This document shows, piece after piece, positions 1-4,807 of a stretch of 5,812 nt of DNA. The notes under the pieces are model-generated. The model saw only the letters and a program-made list of their open reading frames with translations, had not been told where the DNA came from and made no database searches. Every line of letters begins with the position of its first letter. Position 1 is the stretch's first letter. The DNA is taken from contig CAMYWI010000107.1 in the NCBI GenBank assembly GCA_947302675.1, positions 1 to 5,812 of the forward strand. The letters are read 5' to 3'. Origin of the DNA: an uncultured Selenomonadales bacterium (lineage in GTDB: Bacteria > Bacillota_C > Negativicutes > Selenomonadales > Selenomonadaceae). The translations under genes were made by a program, and so were the position numbers.

Positions 1-118
1 GCATTGTAGTTGATTGTTTTAACTCTTCTTTATTTTGGTTAATACGCTCATCTAAAGCTTTTAATATCTTATTTTTTGTTTCCCCAATGCTTTGTTCACT
101 TTCTTCTTCATCAGATAA
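1..118 (-). CDS. possible internal fragment of a coiled-coil-like protein, open at window edge
   Basis: Read leftward from about position 118, one frame stays open to the window edge (about 38 codons). Its product is very charged: it begins SDEEESEQ, contains KILKALDERI and then NKEELKQ, with hydrophobic residues spaced as in an amphipathic or coiled-coil helix. No start codon precedes it: upstream in this frame a TAG lies within about ten codons, inside the dehydrogenase gene. It therefore looks like the interior of a gene joined to foreign sequence rather than a gene beginning here. Base composition (about 28% G+C) differs sharply from the rest of the window. The opposite strand also has an open frame here (from position 3), so coding direction is not certain. 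No family is recognised. Confidence 0.3.
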
Positions 119-1034
119 ATTTCTCGTCGCAAGCGTGTTTCTCTACGAAGTGAGAGAAGTAAGCGACCGAAATCATAATCAAGCCCGCGCCGTGCGGAAG
201 TTCGGGGTGATAAGCACTCAGAGCGTGTTCGAGAGAATGTTCAGCCGTGCAAGCGCACACGTCCATTGAAAAGCCGCCGAGCGTGTTCGCGAAGGCAACT
301 TGAGTCCGCGCCTCAAGATTTTTTCCGTCGTTGACCGCGATTGGCAAGTACTTCGCGAGCTTTTCAATCGCCGTCAGTTCAATCATTGCCGAAGCCTCGT
401 TGCAGACGTTGGAAATATAACCTTCCGCGTTGTGGAAGAAGGCGTCGAAACCTTGATACGCCGTGAAATGTTTTGGAACGGTCAGCATATAAAGCGGGTC
501 GACAATCGCGAGGACGGGGAAACTTCCGAAAAACGCGGTCTTCTCGTTTGTCTCAAGGTTGGTTATGACCGCGCCCGCGTCGACTTCGGAGCCGGTGCCC
601 GCGCTGGTCGTTATCGCGACGTAGGGAAGGGCTTTTTCAGTCAAAGGCTTTTTGCCGCCCGTACCGAAGAGGATAAAATCCCAGACGCGCCCGCCCTTTT
701 GCGGAATAACGCTTGCAATCGCCTTTGCCGCGTCGAGAACGGAGCCGCCGCCGAGTCCAACGACGAAATCGCAATTATTCTCGCGCCCGAAGTCGACGCC
801 CTCTTGAACGGCGGGTTCAGTCGGATTCGCGCCGATTTTGTTATAGACGACGAAGTCCGCGCCCCAAGCCGTAAGTTCCTCTTGAAGTTTGTCGAGACTG
901 CCATTGGTTTTGGTCGAGCGACCGTTTGAAATTACGATTAAAGCCTTTTTGCCGAGCGGAGCCTCTTTGTGCAACTCGCCGAGCTTGCCCGCGCCGAACA
1001 AAATTTTCGTCGGAATATTCCAAGTAAACGCCAT
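111..1034 (-). CDS. iron-containing alcohol dehydrogenase, C-terminally truncated
   Basis: NAD(P)-dependent oxidoreductase of the group III iron-containing alcohol dehydrogenase family (FucO/butanol dehydrogenase type), interconverting alcohols and aldehydes in the cytoplasm; the substrate cannot be read from sequence. Visible landmarks: N-terminal PTKILFGAGKL (8-18); dinucleotide-binding GLGGGSVLDAAKA (93-105); TTSAGTGSEVDA (142-153); FPVLAIVDP (172-180). The metal ligands expected from FucO are all present: D197 and H201 in GFDAFFH, H266 in AEHSLEH, and H281 in PHGAG. Family members run to about 380-390 residues; this one ends at 307, just after HACDEKFI, with two consecutive TGA codons. 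The C-terminal helical domain is therefore incomplete, and the break coincides with a drop in G+C. The ATG follows AGGAG by about 10 nt. Family assignment is firm; whether the truncation is biological or an assembly artefact is open. Confidence 0.9.
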   Translation of the reverse strand: MAFTWNIPTKILFGAGKLGELHKEAPLGKKALIVISNGRSTKTNGSLDKLQEELTAWGADFVVYNKIGANPTEPAVQEGVDFGRENNCDFVVGLGGGSVLDAAKAIASVIPQKGGRVWDFILFGTGGKKPLTEKALPYVAITTSAGTGSEVDAGAVITNLETNEKTAFFGSFPVLAIVDPLYMLTVPKHFTAYQGFDAFFHNAEGYISNVCNEASAMIELTAIEKLAKYLPIAVNDGKNLEARTQVAFANTLGGFSMDVCACTAEHSLEHALSAYHPELPHGAGLIMISVAYFSHFVEKHACDEKFI

Positions 1035-1061
1035 TCAAATCACTCTCCTAAATTTTTTGCC

Positions 1062-1092
1062 ATTATATCACTTAGAGCCGACTTTGACTCAA
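1062..1092 (-). promoter_or_regulatory. extended -10 promoter for the alcohol dehydrogenase
   Basis: On the minus strand a perfect TATAAT (1062-1067) is preceded by TG at the extended -10 position (TGaTATAAT). A candidate -35, TTGAGT (1087-1092), lies 19 bp upstream, slightly long, which fits reliance on the extended -10. The predicted start of transcription is about 20 nt before the ATG at 1034. An A/T tract (1094-1104) sits immediately upstream of the -35 and could act like an UP element. Confidence 0.6.
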
Positions 1093-1102
1093 GAAAAATT
1101 TT

Positions 1103-1131
1103 TTGCTTTTTTTTATTCCGCAAGGTATAAT
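1103..1131 (+). promoter_or_regulatory. promoter for the DUF1858 gene
   Basis: TTGCTT (1103-1108) and a perfect TATAAT (1126-1131) are separated by 17 bp. The -35 overlaps the end of the AAAAATTTTTTGC tract at 1094-1106. The -10 lies 26 bp ahead of the ATG, and the RBS AAAGGAGG (1142-1149) fits between. It fires away from the dehydrogenase promoter, and the two share the same A/T tract. Confidence 0.55.
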
Positions 1132-1157
1132 TTCCGAATTCAAAGGAGGAATTTTCA

Positions 1158-1397
1158 ATGAAGATTACCAAAGACATGAACATAATCGAGGTTGTGCAGA
1201 AGTATCCCGATACGATGATGGTTTTCATGTACGCGGGCATGGGTTGTTTCGGCTGTCATGCGGCGCAGTTTGAAAACATTGAGCAGGGAGCGTTGGTGCA
1301 CGGCATTGACCCAGATAAATTGGTTGAGGCGTTGAATGAAATTGCCGATGCGTCGGATGAGGCGGAGGCTGAACTCGCGGGCGTCGCGTCTCACTGA
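1158..1397 (+). CDS. DUF1858-type CxxC redox-disulfide protein (TIGR03980-like)
   Basis: A 79-residue cytoplasmic protein matching the small DUF1858 family, which includes TIGR03980, the redox-disulfide domain often found with hybrid-cluster proteins in anaerobes. What shows it: the N-terminal ITKDMNIIEVVQKYP, then YAGMGCFGCH with the paired cysteines C30 and C33, then IEQGALVHGID (41-51) with the conserved HG, and LVEALNEI. The CxxC pair could form a disulfide or bind metal; the biochemical role of the family is not established. The start is fixed by AAAGGAGG 8 nt before the ATG. The gene has its own promoter and is divergent from the alcohol dehydrogenase, so the link between the two is positional only. 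The tail after residue 62 is acidic and alanine-rich. The reading frame appears intact and of normal family length. Confidence 0.88.
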   Translation: MKITKDMNIIEVVQKYPDTMMVFMYAGMGCFGCHAAQFENIEQGALVHGIDPDKLVEALNEIADASDEAEAELAGVASH

Positions 1398-1427
1398 TTC
1401 GGTTAATATTGATTTTTGCATGTTGAA

Positions 1428-1461
1428 CAAACTTTTCTTTGCTTGTCCAAAGAAAAGTTTG
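1428..1461. repeat. 14-bp perfect inverted repeat with 6-nt loop
   Basis: CAAACTTTTCTTTG (1428-1441), loop CTTGTC, then its exact complement CAAAGAAAAGTTTG (1448-1461). A further TTG/CAA pair can close beyond a small internal loop. The stem has no T-run after it on either strand, so it is not a canonical intrinsic terminator. It lies 30 nt beyond the DUF1858 stop codon and is the first of a series of hairpins. Confidence 0.8.
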
Positions 1462-1476
1462 ACAAAAGAAAACCTC

Positions 1477-1571
1477 ATGCAACACCGTTGCATTCGCCCT
1501 CGCAGGGGCGTAGACCCGCTGATTTCGCGTCACGCGAAATAGCGCGGGCGGCCGCACGTCCATGTGCGGCC
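1477..1571. repeat. series of four further consecutive hairpins
   Basis: Almost all of this stretch can pair locally. Hairpin 1: ATGCAAC (1477-1483), 3-nt loop, GTTGCAT (1487-1493). Hairpin 2: CGCCC (1495-1499) with GGGCG (1506-1510), plus one G-T pair. Hairpin 3: ATTTCGCG (1522-1529), 3-nt loop, CGCGAAAT (1533-1540), extendable outward by CCCGCT (1515-1520) pairing with 1541-1547 around single-base bulges. Hairpin 4: CGGCCGCAC (1549-1557), 6-nt loop, GTGCGGCCG (1564-1572). With the 1428-1461 stem this makes five in a row between two convergent genes. It could be a dispersed intergenic repeat (REP/BIME-like) or a structured 3' UTR/RNA; neither can be decided from one copy. Confidence 0.6.
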
Positions 1572-1578
1572 GGGTTTT
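1549..1578 (+). terminator. probable intrinsic terminator after the DUF1858 gene
   Basis: A 9-bp, very G+C-rich stem (1549-1557 with 1564-1572, 6-nt loop) is followed by GG and TTTT (1575-1578) on the plus strand. The U-tract is short, so efficiency is uncertain. It is the last hairpin of the series and lies just before the 3' end of the convergent nitroreductase gene. On the minus strand no T-run follows it. Confidence 0.5.
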
Positions 1579-1590
1579 CGCTATCCGCTA

Positions 1591-2112
1591 CTATTCGACG
1601 TAAGAGACTTTGTCGAAGTTGAGCTTGTCGAGTTCGCGAGCACGTGGCGGCTTGGCAGGGTAGCCCAGTGATAAAATTGATTGGCAAGCAAAATTTTCTG
1701 GGAAGTTCAAAAGCCCGCGCAGATAGTTTTCGCTGGGTGAGTCGTCTTCAGCCTCGCGGTTGCGCACTTGAATCCAACAGTTGCCTATGCCGAGCGAAGT
1801 CGCTACTAATTCCATACTCATCATGGCAACGCAACTGTCCTCAACGTACGTGTCCGATTTGTCTTTATCGGCAATGACAACGACCGCCGCTTGAGCCTCG
1901 CAGAGCATTTTCGCAACGTTTTTGCGACAGTGCGACATTTTCTCCAACAGCTCGCGATTCTTGACGACGATAAATTCACAAGGATATTTCGAGTGACCGC
2001 TCGGCGCGAGCAATGCCCCGCATAAAATTTTCTTCAACGAGTCGTCAGAAATTTTTTCGTCGGAATAGCGGCGCACGCTCCTGCGACTGCGCATGATTTC
2101 TAACATGTCCAT
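1591..2112 (-). CDS. nitroreductase-family FMN oxidoreductase
   Basis: A 173-residue member of the nitroreductase family: homodimeric FMN enzymes that take electrons from NAD(P)H. The natural substrate is unknown. Visible landmarks: the N-terminal FMN-phosphate motif RSRRSVRRY (8-16); APSGHSKYPCEFIVV (36-50), the conserved segment around the flavin; the central helix with MELVATSLGIGNCWIQ (100-115); and ILSLGYPAKPP (146-156), the usual C-terminal FMN-contacting turn. Length fits the short branch of the family, so it seems complete. The first ATG (2112) is preferred over M3 because AAAGGT (2122-2127) lies about 10 nt before it. It reads in the same direction as the exported-protein unit upstream, but a strong terminator stands between them, so expression must come from read-through or a weak promoter in the upstream gene. 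The 3' end faces the DUF1858 gene. Confidence 0.88.
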   Translation of the reverse strand: MDMLEIMRSRRSVRRYSDEKISDDSLKKILCGALLAPSGHSKYPCEFIVVKNRELLEKMSHCRKNVAKMLCEAQAAVVVIADKDKSDTYVEDSCVAMMSMELVATSLGIGNCWIQVRNREAEDDSPSENYLRGLLNFPENFACQSILSLGYPAKPPRARELDKLNFDKVSYVE

Positions 2113-2131
2113 TTTATCAAGACCTTTCTAC

Positions 2132-2171
2132 AAAAAAAGTCGGAGACTTTCGCAAGCCCCCGACTTTTTTT
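2132..2171 (-). terminator. strong intrinsic terminator for the cinA-hldD-exported protein unit
   Basis: On the minus strand, AAAAAAAGTCGG pairs fully with CCGACTTTTTTT (outer 12 bp), and an inner CTT/AAG stem closes a GCGA loop, a GNRA-type tetraloop. Two positions that would be A-C mismatches in a plus-strand transcript become G-U wobbles in the minus-strand transcript, so the stem is continuous only leftward. It starts 13 nt after the stop codon of the 300-aa gene and ends in seven U residues. Confidence 0.88.
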
Positions 2172-2174
2172 CGT

Positions 2175-2203
2175 GATAAATTTTTACTTGACGAGACTGT
2201 CAA
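2175..2203 (-). promoter_or_regulatory. weak candidate promoter for the nitroreductase gene
   Basis: Inside the last codons of the 300-aa gene there is a perfect TTGACA (2198-2203, minus strand) with TTTATC (2175-2180) 17 bp downstream. The -10 is poor (3 of 6). If used, transcription would start just before or within the terminator hairpin, making that hairpin part of the nitroreductase leader. This is speculative. Confidence 0.22.
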
Positions 2204-3086
2204 CGGACTTTGCCTTGAGGACGTTTTTGGGAATGTCGAATTTCTTTTTAGTAGCGGGGTCGGCGGGATAAGTCGTGTAGGCGCGAATCTCGCTGTAGTA
2301 GGCAACAGTCTCAAGCAAGTTGCTAACTTCGTCCGTCCATTGCTGATTGGGGTCGTTGAGTGCGGCGCGTGCCAATTCTTGAATTATGCCCGAAAGATTG
2401 AATTGCATGGCGACAGTATGCCAATCGCGCTTGTCAATCGTCCACATGTACCAAATGCCGGCGTTGCGAAGAGCCGTGTCGAAATAATTTGTAACTGTGT
2501 CCTGCAAGGGATTATCGTCAGCGGGATTTTCATCGGCCTTTGCCTTGAGAGAATCGGCAAGGCGGTCGCCGTCGACTTTCACGAGCATAATGCGGCGATA
2601 ATCATTTTCCTGCAGAATGGTAACTTCTTTGGTGTCGGCGATAATCTCTTCAACTTCCTGCTCGTTGGGCGTGGCGATAAAATCGGTGATTGCGGCGGCG
2701 AGGCTCGGCGTCGTGAATTTTTCCCATTGCTTGTCGGATTTGAAGTAAACGTTCATATCCTTGCCGTCTTGAATCATGTAATAGGGAATGATTTTTTCGG
2801 TGACGGAGCCGTCGTCAGCGTAAATCCAAAGGGAGAATTCGCCGGTCGATTTGAAGGTGTCGCCGTCTTGCATACCCAAAAGTTCGAGTTCAGCTTGAAC
2901 GAAAGGCGACGCGAATAAAATATCCTGTCTGAAAATTCTATCCGTTGCGTCGGAGTCGGAGAGCAAAGCCTCGCGGAAAGCCATCATGCCTTCCGAGTTC
3001 GGGTCGTCCGCCGCGAAGGTTTTCGCTGGGAAAATTATTGCGCACAGCATTAAAATTGCCGCGCAGAGTCCGAAAAATTTTTTCAT
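2184..3086 (-). CDS. exported protein of unknown function, 300 aa
   Basis: Not a family I can name with confidence. An N-terminal signal peptide is clear: MKKFF, a hydrophobic core to about residue 20, then AKTFA and a likely signal peptidase I cut after A25. There is no lipobox cysteine at the cleavage site (the two Cys, C8 and C15, lie within the core), so a soluble periplasmic or surface location is inferred. The mature part is acidic and has alternating beta-rich stretches (EFSLWIYADDGS, KIIPYYMIQDGKDMNVYF) followed by helical segments (residues 140-210) and aromatic IWYMWTID near 211. This layout is reminiscent of LolA/LppX-like or DUF6612-like exported proteins, offered only as a guess. 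The ATG follows GAGGAGG by about 7 nt, and the preceding gene ends 17 nt upstream, so the two are probably cotranscribed. A strong terminator follows. Confidence 0.75.
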   Translation of the reverse strand: MKKFFGLCAAILMLCAIIFPAKTFAADDPNSEGMMAFREALLSDSDATDRIFRQDILFASPFVQAELELLGMQDGDTFKSTGEFSLWIYADDGSVTEKIIPYYMIQDGKDMNVYFKSDKQWEKFTTPSLAAAITDFIATPNEQEVEEIIADTKEVTILQENDYRRIMLVKVDGDRLADSLKAKADENPADDNPLQDTVTNYFDTALRNAGIWYMWTIDKRDWHTVAMQFNLSGIIQELARAALNDPNQQWTDEVSNLLETVAYYSEIRAYTTYPADPATKKKFDIPKNVLKAKSVDSLVK

Positions 3087-3103
3087 TAAAAAGCCTCCTC
3101 TAA

Positions 3104-3802
3104 TCAGTGAATCTTTTTGCCGAGATCTTCAAAGAACGAATTGCAAATTCTGCCGAACATGCCCTTTTGCGCTTGGAAGTCGTTGCGGTCGCGGGCGTCC
3201 TTGCGGGCAAAAATTAAATCACCGCGCCGCGCCTCGTACATCTGCATAGTCATTTCGATTGTAGAAACGTCAACCCTGTGCGGCGGATAAATCACGGGAA
3301 CTTGAACATAATGAGTTTCCTCGCGGCGATTGCCGTGACGGTCGCGGTAGTAATGAGTTTCCTTGCGGCTCTCCCAAACGGTACGTTCCGGCTCAACGTA
3401 GAAATTGTTGGCGATTGTGTCGACGTTGCCGATAATCCACGCATCGGCGATTCTGTAGGCGTTTTGCATGACGATTTGCCGCGCCTGCAACGGATTTGAA
3501 TAGGCAATGTCTTCAAGGTTCATGCCGAGTTGATAGCCGAGCGTGCGATAAGCTTGCGTCTCCGTTATGATTGTGCATTTGAGCTTGCGCGCGCTGTCAA
3601 GGAAAGTATCCTGCATGTTGCGCATGGCGATTGTTCCGCCATAGTCGACGCCCGGACTGACCGACACATCGAAGACGATAACGCTACGCACGTTGCGGAA
3701 GTAAAAGTTTTTGTCGTACCAATCGTCTTTGGTCGCCGAGACGTTTTGCGGCAGAATCAAAATTGCCAGCAACATTATCATGCCGAAAAATTTTTTTAAC
3801 AT
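3104..3802 (-). CDS. exported protein of unknown function, 232 aa, possibly CsgG/LpoB-like fold
   Basis: The signal peptide is clear: MLKKFFG, a hydrophobic run to L17, then NVSA with probable cleavage after A23; there is no lipobox. The mature protein starts with KDDWYDKNFYF, then RSVIVFDVSV (39-48), a helix MQDTFLDSARKL, then CTIITETQAYRTLG, and later AWIIGNVDTI (121-130) and TIEMTMQMYEARRGDLIFAR (181-200). Strand-helix repetition with a late strand followed by a GDLIFARKDARD turn recalls exported CsgG/LpoB/TolB-N-like proteins; this is inferred from pattern alone. Residues 138-176 form a Tyr/His/Arg-rich loop with a near duplication (KETHYYRDR, then EETHYVQVP). The start follows a perfect AGGAGG by 7 nt and lies 18 nt after hldD, so co-expression with LPS-heptose synthesis is likely. 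Confidence 0.75.
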   Translation of the reverse strand: MLKKFFGMIMLLAILILPQNVSATKDDWYDKNFYFRNVRSVIVFDVSVSPGVDYGGTIAMRNMQDTFLDSARKLKCTIITETQAYRTLGYQLGMNLEDIAYSNPLQARQIVMQNAYRIADAWIIGNVDTIANNFYVEPERTVWESRKETHYYRDRHGNRREETHYVQVPVIYPPHRVDVSTIEMTMQMYEARRGDLIFARKDARDRNDFQAQKGMFGRICNSFFEDLGKKIH

Positions 3803-3820
3803 AAATTCACCTCCTGAAAA

Positions 3821-4792
3821 TTATTTGCCGTAAGAATAGTAGCCGCCGCTTTCCAAGAACTTGTAATACTCGTCGACGGCGATAACAAAATTCGTGAAAC
3901 CTTCCTTATATCCTGCCGCCGTGAGTTTTTTCATGTCGGCTTCGGTAAAACTCTGATACTTGCCGCGCAGTTCGTCAGGGAAGTCGCAGTAGGTGATTTT
4001 CATTTTGGAATGCATGGATTCAATCATTGCCTTGCCGACCTCGTTAAAGGTGTGCGCGTGACCCGTGCCGCAGTTGTAAATGCCGTTTTCGATTTTATTT
4101 TCCAAACACCACAGATTGATCTTGGCAACGTCCTTGACGTAAATGAAGTCGCGTTTTTGCTCGCCATCGCCGTAGCCGTCCGTGCCCTTGAAAAGTCGCG
4201 GACCGCCGCCGAGTTTCATGCGCTTGTAAATCTGGTAGAAAATCGACGCCATCTTGCCTTTGTGACCTTCCTGCTGACCGAAGACGTTAAAATACCGCAA
4301 GCCGATGATTTTGCTTTTGGAGGCGTTCAGGAATTGGCGGACGTAGCGGTCGAACATCAGCTTTGAGAACGCGTAGGGATTTAGCGGCATTTCGCAGGAT
4401 TCGTCTTCGCGGAAGCCTTTCTTGCCCATGCCGTAAACAGATGCGCTCGACGCATAAATCAGCGGAATTTGTTTGCGGACGCAGAAGCGCAGAATTTCCT
4501 TGGAGTAGTCGTAATTGGTGCGCATCATGAAGTTGACGTCGTATTGCATTGTGTCGGAGCACGCGCCTTGGTGAAAAATCGCCTCAATGTCAAGCCCGAA
4601 GAAATCGCTGTACAGAAGCTTAAGGAAGTCGTCCTTGTGCTGATAGTCCATGAAACGCAGTCCGATTAAATTTTTGAATTTGTCGCCGTCGCCGAGGTCG
4701 TCGACAATCATAATGTCGTTGCGCCCGCGTTCATTGAGTGCGCGAACGATATTGCTGCCGATAAAGCCCGCGCCGCCCGTCACGATAATCAT
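3821..4792 (-). CDS. hldD: ADP-L-glycero-D-manno-heptose 6-epimerase
   Basis: Cytoplasmic NAD(P)-dependent short-chain (extended SDR) epimerase that converts ADP-D-glycero-D-manno-heptose to ADP-L-glycero-D-manno-heptose, the last step before heptose is added to the LPS inner core. Landmarks: Rossmann motif TGGAGFIGS (5-13) with acidic D31/D32; the family signature HQGACSDTMQYD (74-85); YASSASVYG (113-121) with S116; NPYAFSK (138-144) with Y140 and K144; RYFNVFGQQEGHKGKMASI (166-184) containing K178; and QKRDFIYVKDVA (212-223). Y140 and K178 fall at the same numbers as the catalytic pair described for the E. coli enzyme. At 323 residues it is slightly longer than the E. coli protein (310), with a Gly/Tyr-rich tail. 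AAGGAGG lies 9 nt upstream and overlaps the cinA stop codon. Its presence is the main evidence for an LPS-bearing cell. Confidence 0.95.
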   Translation of the reverse strand: MIIVTGGAGFIGSNIVRALNERGRNDIMIVDDLGDGDKFKNLIGLRFMDYQHKDDFLKLLYSDFFGLDIEAIFHQGACSDTMQYDVNFMMRTNYDYSKEILRFCVRKQIPLIYASSASVYGMGKKGFREDESCEMPLNPYAFSKLMFDRYVRQFLNASKSKIIGLRYFNVFGQQEGHKGKMASIFYQIYKRMKLGGGPRLFKGTDGYGDGEQKRDFIYVKDVAKINLWCLENKIENGIYNCGTGHAHTFNEVGKAMIESMHSKMKITYCDFPDELRGKYQSFTEADMKKLTAAGYKEGFTNFVIAVDEYYKFLESGGYYSYGK

Positions 4793-4807
4793 AAAGCTGT
4801 GCCTCCT

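Noticed and set aside
300..929. 209-codon open frame on the plus strand inside the alcohol dehydrogenase gene
   Set aside because: It is antisense to a clearly recognised enzyme with intact motifs, has no RBS or promoter, and its Arg/Val/Ala-rich product is typical of a shadow frame in G+C-rich coding DNA.
1084..1131. TTGACT at 1084-1089 as the -35 for the DUF1858 promoter
   Set aside because: It is 36 bp from the TATAAT, too far for a sigma-70-type promoter; TTGCTT at 1103 has the right 17-bp spacing.
1428..1461. The 14-bp inverted repeat as an intrinsic terminator
   Set aside because: No T-run follows the stem on either strand, and the stem is mostly A-T, so it is listed as a repeat instead.
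1416..1622. Small open frames on both strands over the hairpin region (for example 68 codons on plus, 112 on minus)
   Set aside because: Their sequences follow from the inverted repeats and their products are Arg/Ala/Pro-rich with no RBS; the plus frame also runs into the end of the nitroreductase gene.
2340..2918. 192-codon plus-strand open frame opposite the 300-aa exported protein gene
   Set aside because: The minus-strand frame has a signal peptide, a strong RBS, operon spacing and a terminator; the plus frame has none of these.
3071..3086. Further AAAAATTTTTT tracts at 3073-3083 and 3786-3797 as regulatory elements
   Set aside because: These fall within the first codons of the two exported-protein genes and encode the KKFF of their signal peptides, so coding explains them.
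4010..4366. 118-codon plus-strand open frame opposite hldD
   Set aside because: It lies opposite conserved HldD motifs and lacks an RBS; it is a shadow frame.
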